In this document: piece after piece, positions 33,545 through 45,675 of the stretch
Layout of the letters: the number at the start of each line of letters is the position of its first letter
How positions within the stretch are numbered: the first letter of the stretch is position 1
NCBI GenBank assembly: GCA_019155185.1
Contig: CM032802.1
Location: 15,721,228 to 15,785,227, forward strand
Length of the DNA: 64,000 nucleotides
Direction: 5' to 3'
Source of the DNA: Beaufortia kweichowensis
Taxonomy: Eukaryota > Chordata > Actinopteri > Cypriniformes > Gastromyzontidae
The notes under the pieces: model-generated
Told to the model about the DNA's origin: nothing
The model's database searches: none
What the model saw: the letters and a program-made list of their open reading frames with translations, nothing else
Program-made: the position numbers and the translations under genes

Positions 33545-33604
33545 GTCACGGAGTCATCTGATGCTATTAACACGCAAACTGCATCAGATCCCACCATCAC
33601 TTTC
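33544..33604 (+). mobile_element. Start of gypsy 3' LTR, truncated
   Basis: A purine tract GTGGGGGGGTAC precedes TGTCACGGAGTC, the usual polypurine tract plus TG start of a gypsy 3' LTR. About 60 bp later the sequence switches to LINE coding sequence, so the LTR is cut off. Confidence 0.65.
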
Positions 33605-34310
33605 ACCAGATCTCTTATATTTTGATTACTTATAAGGCCTTACATGGTTTCGCCTCCAAGTACCTGAGTGAGCTCTCAATAACATTACAGTCCCTCACGT
33701 CCACTACGCTCTCAGGACTCTGTTGGTAATACCTAGAATTTCTAAATCAAGTACTGGTGGTAGATCATTCTCCTATTTATCACCTAAACTTTGAAACAGC
33801 CTTCCTAGTGCTGTGCAGGAGGCAGACACACTCTCTCAGTTTTAACTGAGACCTCTTTAACATATCATACACATAGTCCAACAGTTTATAACACAAATCC
33901 CCTAAGGGATTGTAGGAATTAATTAACTAGGCCAACCGGAACTGAGAACACTTCTCTAACAATCTGATTTACTTGTTGCATCGAAGGGTGAGAAATCAGT
34001 TTGTCTGTCTTTTATTTTTACGAGGTTGTATCCAGTCCATACCATGACCTGGGTTGGATCTTTCAGAAGGAGACGGTCGACCCCCAGGAGAACCTGTACT
34101 AATTAACATTAATGCTAACACTAGTTAGCTATATTATAAAAATTATATCGTGTTGGAGTGCTCACTAGCTCACTGCTGATATTAGATATTACTTATTAAA
34201 TTAACATTTATATTTCCATGCTTGTCACCTTTTGTTTTTGTTTTGCTGTAAAGCTGCTCTGAAACAGTGCTACATTGTTAAAGCACTATACAAATAAACT
34301 TGAAAATAAA
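33605..34310 (+). mobile_element. LINE 3' end (CR1/L2/Rex-like), plus strand
   Basis: 33605-33850 reads ITYKALHGFASKYLSEL and later VVDHSPIYHL.. and RRQTHSLSF in shifted frames. This is the C-terminal part of the reverse transcriptase protein of fish CR1/L2/Rex-type LINEs (TYKALHGLAP..YLS.L pattern). A 3' UTR follows and ends in AAGCACTATACAAATAAACT, the characteristic LINE tail. The same 3' UTR occurs inverted at 48303-49330. Broken and 5'-truncated. Confidence 0.65.
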
Positions 34311-34339
34311 TATTGTGCTTGAAAGCATCTGTGCAGTTT

Positions 34340-35146
34340 TGATTCCAACGTTCCCCAAAGGGTTCAGTTTCCTTAAAGTCCTTTTCCACTGCTCCAGTGC
34401 TTTGTGTGCCTTTCACTGGGGGACATAGTACACTTGGTTAGAGTTCATCTATATGATTAAACAGTTACATCAACCCGGATTGAATTGTATTGCCTCAATG
34501 CACTTCCACCTCCATGTTTCACAGTTGGTATGAGGTTCTTTTGCTCAAACACTGTATTTGGTTTACATCCAACATGCCCTCTGTTATGGTGTCCAAATAA
34601 TTAAATTTTTTACTCATCTGTCAAAAGCACATTATTCAAGAAGTCTTGGCCTTTTTCTGTGTGTTCTTAGGCAAACATAATCTCGCCCTCGTGTTTTTTA
34701 TAGACAGCAAAGGTTTCCTTTTTGCACAACCCCATGATGATTAAAGTTGTGCAGTCTTTTTCTGATTGTAGACTCATGCACTTCGACTTGATGACATTTT
34801 AGGATTTTTGAAGAATTCTGTTCTCCAATTGTAAGTGATTTTCCTCACAGTGGAATGGCTGATTACCTTTTTTTTTGGCTGATTACCTTTTATATCCTTT
34901 ACCATACTCATAAGCATCAACAATCTTCTTTCTGAAGGCCTCAGAGAGCTTTTTTGATCTTACCATGGTGATATCTCTCACTTAACAACAATTAAGAGCA
35001 AACTAAACTAAATGTCTTAAAATAAGACAATCCTCTTTCAAAATGCTTTGTAACAATGTTCCAATCATTTGAATCTTATTTGATACACCTGTAGGTAATT
35101 TTAGCCATTTTAAGTACAAATAAATGTGGGGGTGTCCTTACTTTAT
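34340..35146 (-). mobile_element. Tc1-like element, right part
   Basis: Reverse-oriented Tc1-like phrases are visible (CACCTCCATGTTTCACAGTT, GTCCAAATAATT, GACAGCAAAGGTTTCC, GATCTTACCATGGTGATA). The block ends with GGTGTCCT at 35131-35138, the inverted partner of AGGACACC at 29477. The simplest reading is one Tc1-like element split by the gypsy and LINE insertions at about 29.96-34.34 kb. Confidence 0.55.
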
Positions 35147-35995
35147 CCTCACAAGGAACTGACATTAATGACATTTTATAGATCATTTGAAAAGACTTTT
35201 CTTTTTTTAGTTATATTACTTGACTCTCACAATATTGTTTAAATGAAGATCAAATGTCCATATGTTTAAAAAAACAGGCATACACAGTCCTTATTCTTCA
35301 CATGACTGTATACATACAGTAGATACAGCATTAATGTAAGTGTACACACATACTAATGATGTGTTGTACACACCACAATGGAATCGCATAAGGCCATACC
35401 AGGCATACTAGGTTGAAATACCTAGAGTGTATAGAGTGTATTTTATTTGTATAGAAAAGAGTTTAATTATCTAAATATATTTGTATTTTTGCATGAATTT
35501 GTAATGCATTTACAAGAAATGTAATTTAACATATTATATATGTACATATTATGATTTAATGCAGAAAATGAATCCACACTTTTTCTATGGCCATTCAAAA
35601 AGAGATAAAGCACAGGTACAATGTTGTCTCAGAGCATCAGCTAGATATGAAATGTTAATTTTTATTAAATATGAAATGTGTTATTAATTAACAACTAGAT
35701 AGTTCTCTTTGTTCTAATGTTTTGTTGATGAAATTGTTTTTAGTAAATATATATAAAAATGTTGACTGTTTTCATTTGTCCGTTGTGGTACAATGTTACC
35801 GTGAGGCAACAAACTTTTAATAATTAATAAATATAAAATAATAAATATATAACAGCTATAACTTGATTAATGTTTTTTAAATTGCATAGTATATATGTAT
35901 TTTTCACGTGTGTCTGTGTGTGTGCCACAAACTATTTAAACAACCAACATTAAATGAGAAGATGATGTACAGAAATTGCACTGTTGCATGTGAAG
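35147..35995. other. AT-rich intergenic DNA downstream of urah
   Basis: No exon, repeat family or RNA gene recognised. It separates the repeat block from the 3' end of urah. Confidence 0.6.
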
Positions 35996-36001
35996 TTTAT
36001 T
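35996..36001 (-). terminator. urah: urah polyadenylation signal
   Basis: AATAAA on the minus strand, 75 nt after the urah stop codon. It is the first canonical signal downstream. Confidence 0.65.
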
Positions 36002-36075
36002 CAGGAATGTTTTAACATTTTACAAATTGCACAGTATATATTTCATCTATGAGCAAAAATAATGCAAGTTTGCTT

Positions 36076-38382
36076 CTAACTTCCTCTGTATGTGCTGTAA
36101 GAGAAACGACTCAATGACAGAGGAACATGGTACTTCTGGGAAGGATCAGTGACAGTAAAAACAACCTAAAATCAAAGAGATTGACATTGTTCAACATAGA
36201 AGACAAGAAGAGTTTAGAAGCACTGTGTAATGTCTCATGGCTTGCTAAAATTATTCCAGCAGATAAATAAGACATTATTTAAAAATGGAATAAACATGGA
36301 ATTTAATGTTTATTCATTTATACCTCTACAAATGGATAGAAGCATATCTCTCCCAGGGCATTCCAATAATTTCCAGTTTCAAAACGCATTTTATACACAC
36401 CAGCAATGAAGGTTTCATTTGTTATTAAGCGTGGACAACGTCCATCATCATTAGTTAACCTAAAAACAAACACATCAAATCAGGACCATAACACATTTTT
36501 TATATTATGAATTATTATACTAAATTATTATACTTATACTAAATTGGTATTTCCAAATATTAGTTAATCAAGGTACGACTATGCCACAATGGTTATACCC
36601 TGTTGTAAGTAGGTTCCACATTGATGAGACAGGGTCTAGGCGATGTAGACTGATGGTCATGTTTGCTCCGGGAACTCCTTCAGCAATATTCAGCACATGA
36701 GTTGTGAGGGGACTGGGCAGCATGGCAGGCACGTCCATATTCTGTGGCAGAGGATGATAATATTTTAACGCCATATAAAACATCTACTGTTATACAGTGA
36801 AAAACTTTTAAAAACTTAATATGTGTATAGTTGGGCAAAAATGTTTAATTAAAGTGACAACCCCCTGGTTCAGCAGTCTTTTTTCACACCTCTAATTTGA
36901 AAAAGTTATTGGGTTTAACCAGATCTTTGTAATAAATATGCAGAGAAACGCTGTGACGTAGACGTGAATGTGGGACCAATAATCACTTAGAATGTACACA
37001 TATATGTCACTCTCCGTGACGTTGCTTCAACTTTCCTTTTTAAACTGGAAGAAAGAAATTGACCTTAAAAGAGCAAAAATAGCCAATTTCCACTTATAGA
37101 AAAAATTAACTAGTAGTATTACTGTTTGAAGGGATGTGCCAAGCATATTTATGTTATCATCTAAAAAATATGTTTTGGGGTTTCATGACACTTTAAGAAC
37201 AATGTACAGGCCAAGTAGACTATATTTGTTAAATTTCAAACTATGTGTATATTTGTCATTTATATGTTAATGTAAATCTGAATAATTTTTAGTTAAATTT
37301 GAATGTTTCATAAGGTACAGAAGTTTAGAAGGACTGTTACAGAAACTGCATTGTAGGTTATGTTGCATGAAAGAGATCCAGTATCAAAACATATTATAAA
37401 ATACTATACATAAAACTATAGACAAAAACAACCTCTTTTTATAATATTATTATAATACGTTTTTGGGTCCTCAGAACATTTTCATGTATTCATCTCTCTC
37501 TCTCTCTCTCTCTTTACAGGACCACACACACACAAATATCACAAAATTAGATCAAGTAACCTCAAACTGTTCAGATGTAATTACTCTCACAAATATCATT
37601 GTTCAGACGAAACATAATTGTACATTTTTGCGCACATAAATAATAAATTAGCTTAAGTGAGTTTTGGTGCAATCTGCGGTCAAAAAATTTCTCAGAGTAT
37701 TAAAACACAAACAAGATTATTCAATAATTAAAACACAAACAAGATTATTTAATAATTAAAACAAAAACAAGTTTATTCAATAATTAAAACACAAACAAGA
37801 TTATTTAATAATTAAAACAAAAACAAGATTATTCAATAATAAAACACAACAACTGACTCATATAAACTATATTATCGCTATATCACAGCAGAATTTTCTG
37901 ACCAAATGAGACCTAGTGCAAGAAGTGGTAAAATGGTATATCAACCTTCGATCTATAGTATATAACATCTTTGTTATAGTTGGATCTATTAATGATAAGG
38001 AAGACGTTTTAAGTTATAACACTTGCAGGTTGTATTAATGATTTAAATACCTCTTATATATCAAAGTTCCAGTAAAATTTGATATGTCATAACATGTTTA
38101 TAAATATTTAATAAGTAAAATAAAAAACTAAAAGCAAAACTTTCATGGCACAATAACTGCAAATAAAACATGTGGCATGTCTGCCAACAAAACTAGGTTG
38201 TCATTAGTAAAATAAAATGTGTCAGACCACTCAAGTAACATACATTGATCTTTCCCTCTTAGCCTTTAACAAGTGCACAGTCTGAGGCAGTTAAATTATT
38301 GTTTGCTTTAGACACTCAATAAGTAGTTTCCTACCTTTTCTGTTGATAAAATATGGTCCTTGATATGTAGAAGTCTGTTCAT
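36076..38382 (-). CDS. urah: 5-hydroxyisourate hydrolase, four coding exons
   Basis: The enzyme hydrolyses 5-hydroxyisourate to OHCU in uric acid breakdown, in peroxisomes, and is the ancestor of transthyretin. Coding exons on the minus strand are 38382-38335, 36741-36599, 36459-36324 and 36165-36076. All junctions are GT/AG and in phase, giving 417 nt and 138 residues, the usual length. Residues 3-11 (RLLHIKDHI) form a PTS2 peroxisomal signal (R-L-X5-H-I). Family motifs follow: SPLTTHVLN with His31, NDDGRCPR with Arg71, KYHVPL with His122 and the C-terminal YRGS that separates the hydrolase from transthyretin. No stop or frameshift is present, so this looks functional. The start ATG is the one directly before the PTS2. 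Intron 1 (1.6 kb) holds a small transposon and a 28-bp tandem repeat. Confidence 0.96.
36849..37196. mobile_element. Short inverted-terminal-repeat transposon (MITE) in urah intron 1
   Basis: The left end TTAAAGTGACAACCCC and the right end, GGGGTTTCATGACACTTTAA, are imperfect inverted repeats about 350 bp apart. No coding potential. The size and ends fit a non-autonomous DNA transposon; the superfamily is not assigned. Confidence 0.5.
37490..37514. repeat. (TC)n microsatellite
   Basis: About 12 TC dinucleotides in urah intron 1. Confidence 0.9.
37712..37850. repeat. 28-bp tandem repeat in urah intron 1
   Basis: About five copies of a 28-bp unit built on CAATAATTAAAACACAAACA followed by AGATTATT. 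Copies alternate slightly (CAATAATT and TAATAATT; ACACAAAC and ACAAAAAC), which suggests a 56-bp higher-order unit. Confidence 0.85.
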
Positions 38383-39073
38383 TTGAAGTGTCTCTTTTTT
38401 ACACACCAAAGTACAACGTAAATACACACTGCAGTGAAGAATCGTGTGCAGAAAAGAGACATGAGCAGAGGCAGTACACTAGGAGGACATCACAATTCAA
38501 TCAAAACCTTTAATGTATACCGATGCTCATGAAAGACATAAAAATTTGTCAGTCTAACCATTGAGTTTAACATTCAGATTCATCAGCAGAACACATTCCT
38601 GATCAAAGTCAGCAATAAAAAAAAATCTGTCATTTTAAAGTTATTTCACCCCTCACAGTTTACACAAACTGTTTACTGTTTAGCAGCCACTGTCCTCTAG
38701 GTTGTTTACCCTTCATTGATAATTTAGTCCACAGTACACTGGATGTTTTTAAAAATAATATTGCTGAGTGTACATACTTTAGATCTGTGCTGTCACATCT
38801 GATAATCTATGGAACAAGTTTAAATGTCCTATAGTGCTGATGTTGAATATGTTTTGAAACCTTATTTCCTAGTATGGAGATTGTTTTAGACTATCTATAT
38901 CCTAACCAATCAGGGAAAACACATTTGCATTAAGTAATAGATTAGATTAAACATTAGTTGGCTTAAATACCACTGTGTTAAATGTAAAAGCAGGTTGGAA
39001 CTCTGTCGTGAGTGTTGAAGCTGACTTCTACTTGGCAAAACTACAAAGATTTTTCTTCAGTAAATATTATTCA
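38383..39073. other. Region upstream of urah, no further gene
   Basis: It contains the presumed urah promoter, but I find no clear TATA box near the ATG. No other exon is visible before the L1-like element starts at about 39075. Confidence 0.5.
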
Positions 39074-39074
39074 A

Positions 39075-41190
39075 ATGGGGGAGAAAGATGGCGCAGTAGA
39101 GCTTAGACGCAACCCGAAGGAGCTCCGGAAAATCTCCGTTTAATTATCCTTTTAAGTGCCTGCTAGCTTATCAGGAGGGCTGATTCTTGTTTCGAGAATG
39201 AGTTTAGAAGATTATTTTGCGAAACCGGCTAGTAGTAAGCACAGGAAAGCAAAAAAATTGACAAAAACCAGACCAGTCGAGGCTGAACAAGCTAATATGG
39301 AGACCTGCACCTCAGCCGACGAAACGGAGCCGAACTTGTTAATGGCAATGGAAAAAATGACAGAAAATATCATGAGTGCTATGGACACTAAAATTAGTAC
39401 GGTCCTGGAAGCAATACATGACCAAACAGTCAACTTCAAACGATGAGTCAGCGAACTGGCGACGTGGAAGAGAGGATCGCTACTGTTGAGACCCTGGCTT
39501 CATCCGTGAATGTAAAAACAGCGGCTTTGGAGAAACAGGTGCGTGATTTGGAAGATCATATCGATGACCTGGAAAACCGTGGACGCAGATGTAATGTTCG
39601 AATTGTTGGACTGCCAGAAGGAACTGAGGGCTCGGACCCAGTTAAATTCTTTGAAAAGTTGATCCCTGATCATCTTCAAATTACCACTAAAGCTGGGCAC
39701 ATCAAGTTGGATCGGGCGCATCAGTCACTAGCACCGTAACCGGGTCTGTATCAACGTCCTAGGTCTGTGATCTTGAAGTTCCACAACTTCACGGATAAAC
39801 AACGTGTTATGGAGGCAGCACGACGCGTCAGAGGCGGCAAATCACAGAGAGTCTTATTCTTTAATGACTTCTCAGCGGCATTGGTAAAGAAGCGGAAGGC
39901 ATTTGATCAGGTGAAGGCATGTGTTACGTCCTAGGACGTAGTGGTTTCTTGTGTGTTTCTCTCTCTCTCTCTCTTTCTCTCTCTCTCCTCTCGGTTCCTC
40001 TACTCGCAAGTAGTAGGTAATGGCTACCACCTGTTACCAATGATTGGCTGTTCCCGCTGATTGGAGGATGAGGGGGAGCAGCGGACATTTAAGCAGGTGT
40101 ATTTCTCCTTGGGTTTTCCAAGGTATAACCAGAAGTGTGTTAACCATTTAAACTATCTCTACAACCGTAGCTGACCTATGTCTGTGAGTTAATATTTGTC
40201 TTGTTATGGAAATTTCAATCTAATACATATGTTAAACTGGGATGGGGTTAAGTAGAGAGGGAGTGCCATCTTTTTGTTTATATTTGTTTATCTCTGTTTA
40301 TGATAGTTAGGGAGTTAGGGTATTTTGATGTATTTCTGTTTCTTTTTCTTTCTGGTAGGTTAATTAGTTTTGTGTTTTAGGTAGATGTTCTTTGTTTGTT
40401 GTTTTGGCTAAAGCTCCCTCTTGAAGCTCATTGAAACCCTACTGCAATTGTCCAATAAAATAATATATTTTCCTCTATTTACATTGTAATGTTGATTTGT
40501 CCCCATTCAGTATTTCTCTTTCGGAGGTTGTTAACTGATCTTCAGTGCTGACACACACACACATCACCATTTTTATTCTGTTACGCTACCTGTCTACCCT
40601 AGACTTGATATAGGAACGTAACAGAATTGCTGAAGGAGAAAAAGGTCGATTATGCTCTTCTGTACCCGGCAATATTAAGGGTGATGGTCGACGGAAAACC
40701 CTAGAAATTGAACAGCCCGGGAGAAGCATCTGCTTTTGTGGATACTTTGGAGTAAATTTGTGCAGGTTTGTCATCTACAAGTGAGACATTATAGTGACTT
40801 ACTACTCTTTATAACAGAGTATATATTTGGTTTAACAGCCCCATAGTATAATGTTTTTCTTATTTGCAAGCCTTGGATAGCTCGAATGGGTTAGGATTTA
40901 AATCTGTCTAAGGACAGGAGCGCTTTGAAGTGGGATAGCCTCATCTTTTTTTTATTCTTTTTTGTTTGTTATGCAATTCATTTGAGGCTGTAGATGACCA
41001 GTTTAGGGATAAGAAGGAATTCCCTTGTAAGTTAAATAACAGGGATTACACCCAAGTTCGTTTGATAATGTTTGCTTGTTCATGTTTTTTTTTTATATAT
41101 ATCTTGGTCAGCTCAATAACCTGTTTAAGGAGTGTAGTATTGGTACAGAAGTTGGTGAAGTACAAAGCTCAAATATACCTGCATGTTATA
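39075..41190 (+). pseudogene. L1-like LINE #1: 5' UTR and ORF1, broken
   Basis: The element opens with GGGGGAGAAAGATGGCGCAG. ORF1 starts at about 39199 (MSLEDYFAKPASSKHRK) and encodes an RNA-binding L1 ORF1 protein: a coiled coil (EERIATVETLASSVNVKTAA), then RRCNVRIVGLPEG and a single-strand nucleic-acid binding domain (VILKFHNFTDKQRVMEAAR). A frameshift lies near 39443 and a stop at 39737. After KRKAFDQVKA (39918) a 702-bp LTR is inserted, and the C-terminal part (KVDYALLYPAILRVMVDGKP, with a stop) resumes at about 40625. ORF1 would coat the LINE RNA in an intact element. Dead copy. Confidence 0.85.
39922..40623 (+). mobile_element. Solo LTR inside LINE #1 ORF1
   Basis: It begins TGTTACGTCC and ends CGTAACA, so the ends are inverted and follow the TG...CA rule. 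LINE ORF1 coding sequence continues directly on both sides. Internal features fit an LTR: a promoter-like GACATTTAAGC near 40085, and CCAATAAAATAA (40451) as polyadenylation signal. A TC-rich tract lies near the left end. I see no exact flanking target duplication (GCATG against GAATT), so it could also be a DNA transposon. About 700 bp. Confidence 0.65.
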
Positions 41191-41200
41191 AATTAATATT

Positions 41201-44200
41201 ATGATAAACAACAGTCTGAAAATTTGCACATGGAATGTTCAGGGATTCCATAGCCCTATAAAACAGAAAAAAATAATTTGCTATCTTAGAAAAGAAAAGA
41301 TTGACATTGCACTTCTCCAAGAAACCCACCTAGACAATATAGAACATATGAAGCTACAGCAAGGTGGCTTCGGACAGGTGTTTTTTTTGTCATTCTTATC
41401 AAAGTGAGAATGTAGCAATATTAATAAGTAAGAATGTACCCTTTAAATTAGAAATATCGGTGAATGATAAATATGGGCGATATGTTATGATTAAAGGTTC
41501 TGTTCAGGGACTCGGAATTTCTTTGATGAATGTGTACTGCCCTCCAGCACACCCATCAGATTTCCTCACTAAAACATTTTTAGAATTCTCAGCTATGAAT
41601 AGTGAAAATTTTATAGTAGCAGGGGATTTCAATTGTATTTTAAACCCTATTAGATTTCCCCAAAAAATATCCCCATTCTCTCCACAAGCAAAATCTTTAA
41701 ATGCAATTTGAAGGGACTTGGGTTTTGTAGATGTCTGGAGATTTTTCCATCCCCTGAGCAAGGAGTTTACCTATTTTTCAGCACCCCATGGATGTCACAC
41801 AAGAATAGACTATTTATTTATACCAAGAACCTTACTGGACATCATATCCGATAGTTGTATTGGGAAAATAGTTATATCAGACCATGCTTGTGTAACAATA
41901 ACTGTTAATTTGAAAGGAGATTTTGGACAGAGCAGACATTGGAGATTTAACTCTATCATTTTGAAGGACAACAATTTCACATCTTACTTTAGAAATGAGA
42001 TTAGATCTTTTTTTGATATAAACCGAAAATCTACAGATGACCCATCTCTTTTATGGGAGACAAGTAAGGCCTATGCTAGAGGTTTAATTATTTCATTTTC
42101 AGTTAATATGAAACGGAAAAAACAAGAGAAGCGGGAACTACTAGAAAAAGATTTATCGAAGATGGAAGTGTATTTTAAATCTCCTTCTCTCGTATTACTG
42201 AATGAGATTACAGCTCTCAGATCCACCCTGGATTCTCTTCTGACACAAAATGCTGAGAAAAAAGTTAAATATGTTAAGCAAAAGTATTATGAACATGGAG
42301 ACAAACCAGGAAAGTATTTGGCATATCTTACCAAGAAGAGATCTGTCTCTCAATACATTACATCTATCACTGGCTCTAATGGTAATCAGTATTACGATAA
42401 TAAAATAATTAATATTTGTTTTAAAGATTTTTACACTGATCTTTATACCTCAGAATTATCTAATACATCATCAAGGGCAATGGATGATTTTTTTCTCTAG
42501 TATTAGACTGCCAACTATTACAGAAGAGCAAAGATTTATTCTTAATGCTCCTATTACTTGAGAGGAGGTGTTGAATGCAATAAAAATGCTACAAAATGGG
42601 AAAGCCCCAGGACCTGATGGTCTTAATAGTGAGTTCTATAAAGAGTTTAATGATGTGTTGTTAGACCCAATGTTTGAGATGTTTAAAGACTCACTGTCAG
42701 GTAAAGGCCTGCCTCAAACATTGCAAGATGCAAACATATCAGTTATTCTTAAAAAGGGGAAACCTCCAGAATCTTGCTCATCTTATAGACCTATAGTCTT
42801 ACTGAATGTTGATCGTAAAGTACTGGCCAAAATTTTGGCTGTTCGTCTAGAAGGTACTGTATACTACCACTAATTATTAAAGCAGATCAAACTGGTTTCA
42901 TAAAAGGACGAAATTCATGTGATAATGTTAGGCGTCTTGTAAACATAATTTTTTAAAGTGTTTAAACAAAGAGGGGTAGATGGCTTGGTTCTTTCATTAG
43001 ACGCCGAAAAGGCCTTTGACCGCATAGAATGGCCTTATTTATTTTCAGTATTGATAAGGTTTGGACTAGGGACAATTTTGTAAAATGGATCAAAATATTG
43101 TATGATCATCCACGGGCTGCGGTCATTACCAACGGGCTTAGATCGGACAGTTTTATTACATATAGGGGGACTAGGCAGGGATGCCCCCATCACCCCTCAT
43201 CTTTGCGATGGCACTAGAGCCACTGGCAGAGGCTATTAGATCATCTACATCCATTCAAGGTTTGGCTATAGGTACTACACAGCATAAAATAAGCCTTTAT
43301 GCGGATGACGTTTTGTTATTCATATCTTCACCTGAGTCTTCAATACCTCCTCTCATTAATATTATTACTCTATTTAGTTTATTTTCTGGATACAAAATTA
43401 ACCTAACTAAGTCTGAAGCCATGCCTCTTGGTAGCCTAATTGATATGCCAAGTACTATATCTCAATTTCCCTTTAAGTGGTCCCCTGCAGGATTTAGGTA
43501 CCTGGGATTCTTTGTGACTCCTGACTTTAATCAGATGCATAAAATGAATTTCACGCCCTTGTTTGAGAAAATAAAACAGGATCTTGATCATTGGAACTCC
43601 CTTCCAGTTTCATGGCTGGGTAGGATATCATTAATTAAGATGAATGTTCTACCTAGGTTGCTTTACCCTATTCAGATGATACCAGTTGTGTTCTCTAAAA
43701 GGGTCCTAAAAGATCTGAATGGATGGTTAAGCTCTTTCATATGGAGCAAAAGACGTCCAAGGCTTAAGATGTCAGTTTTACAATTGCCAGGATCTAAAGG
43801 GGGTTTCGATCTACCCAATATTAGAACATATCAGTTAGGGGCACATTTGAGAAATATTTCTAATTGGATAACAAAAGATGTCTCCTCAGTATGGTTAGAT
43901 ATAGAAACAAGTTTATGCAAATATTCATTACCAGACCTATTGTTTTTTAAAAGTTTTAAAATCATTAAAGAAAGTTGTGTTAATCCTGTTACTCTCAATA
44001 CACTTAGAGCATGGCGGCTAGTTAGACGCCTGGAGGGTAGGTCTAAATTTACCTCTGTATTTTCTCCAATTTTACATAATCCAGATTTTCAACCAGGAAT
44101 GATGGATGCTGGCTTTAAACTCTGGTGTGAAAAGGGCATTGTTAAGCTACAAGATTTGTTAATTGATAATAAATTAATGTCATTTCAACAAATAATGGAT

Positions 44201-45002
44201 AAATATGAGTTATCAAAATCAGAATTTTTCAGATTTTTACAAATTAGCCATTTCATCCAAAAGAGTACAACTTTAAAAGACAACTTTGAAATATCCCCAA
44301 TTGAAAGACTGCTTTTTCAAACAACTGGGAGAACATCGATTAGCCTTTTCTATAACACTTTATGCTTTATGAATGGCACTGACTCACAGAATATTAGGAA
44401 GAAGTGGGAAAAGGAACTATCAATTCCGATTGATGAGGATATTTGGGAGGAAGTCTGGGAGTGTGCTAAAACAAAAATCAGTCTGTAACCGCGCAAGAGC
44501 AATTCAGCTGAAGATACTGCACAGACTACATATATCTCCTAATTGCAGACATACTTTTAACAGTTCCTTTTCCCCATTTTATCTTAAATGTAAGACCGAA
44601 ATTGGTACTCTGACTCACTGTTTATGGTCATGCCGTCTGATACAGAATTATTGGTGTAACGTACTTCGTGAAATGCAAAAGATTTTGAATTTGGATCTAG
44701 ATTTAAATCCTGTGTCATTGTTACTAGGATTGCCGGATAGTAAGGTAACTTCTGTGGCTAACAGAAGGCTCTTTAATGTCATGACGTTTTCGGCACGGAA
44801 AAACATTCTTTTGCAGTGGATTTCTGATAAAGCTCCCTCTGTGAAAGGCTGGCAAAAAGTGTTAATGGAGCAATTACCACTGGAATACCTTACTTGTATA
44901 ATTCATTCAAAGACGGACCTTTTCTACAAAGTATGGGAACCATTTTTAAATTATTTGGACCCTGGGATTGCCAATATTATGCTGTCTGGATTTCAAGGAT
45001 GA
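41201..45002 (+). pseudogene. L1-like LINE #1 ORF2: endonuclease and reverse transcriptase, broken
   Basis: The apurinic-type endonuclease comes first (CTWNVQGFHSP, LLQETHLDN, AGDFNCILNP, TRIDYLFIP, SDHACVTI at 41201-41900). The reverse transcriptase follows (GKAPGPDGLNSEFYKEF, SYRPIVLLNVD, SLDAEKAFDRIEW, TRQGCP and the catalytic YADD at about 43298-43309), then a long C-terminal part ending at 45002. Breaks: a frameshift in a T8 run near 41385, stops at 41709 and 42498, a stop at about 42559, a frameshift before 42890 and another near 43180. Target-primed insertion would need both domains intact. Most lesions are single bases, so the copy is fairly young. Confidence 0.9.
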
Positions 45003-45675
45003 AAACTTCTGTACGATGATAACTTCTACCAATATGCGGCAACTTGGACATTTGAGCTGTTTTTTTTTTGTTGCTTGTATTAGTTCTTTTGTTTCTTAAG
45101 ATACAAAATAATGGATGTTGTTGATGTCTTTGTTAATTGTGACTTGCAGTTTGTGGAAAATTCAATTATTCAAATGACTTCTTCTCTGACTCCTGGCCTT
45201 TATTTAATCATAACTGATCAATGGGTCTTAACTGTATTTCTCTTACAGTATATAAAGGAGAAGCAATATTTCAAGCATTGTAAGTAATTGAATTAATTGT
45301 TACATTTAATAGAATAATCAGAAATATATTCTACTAAAGTTCTTAATAGAAACTCATGAAACTCAACACAAAGATTTTGGCCAAATCGCCCATCTCATTC
45401 ATTCCCCATTGGACTGTGAATCCACCTCCACCTCTCGCTGTTACTTTGCCAAACCACAAGATGTCACTGTTGTGTCCTCAGAGCATCACCCGTGTCCACA
45501 CCAGCCCTCTGTGCCCCATTGCTGTGTCTGAAGTAAAACAAGCCAGCAATGGTCATTACCATACATGTATGGTCATTACCATACAAACACAGAAATGTAG
45601 AAATAAATAAATGTGTAAATAATTAAATGTAAAAATAGATAAGAAAATACATACATTTAAAAATAAATACATCTT
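45003..45675. other. LINE #1 3' UTR and unassigned DNA
   Basis: The first part is the presumed LINE 3' UTR; no clear poly(A) tail is seen. An open frame at 45356-45610 has no recognisable domain. 45596-45670 is an A/T-rich repeat of the AAATAAAT type just before LINE #2. Confidence 0.5.

Noticed and set aside
30000..33625. A host gene with a CCHC zinc finger and chromodomain
   Set aside because: The domains follow gypsy gag-pol order and end at a polypurine tract and LTR start. The frames are broken.
36076..36741. Transthyretin instead of 5-hydroxyisourate hydrolase
   Set aside because: The C-terminal YRGS, the catalytic His/Arg/His set and an N-terminal PTS2 in place of a secretory signal all fit the hydrolase.
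45356..45610. 84-codon open frame between the two LINEs
   Set aside because: No similarity recognised, Pro/Thr-rich by composition, flanked by LINE UTR and an A/T repeat.
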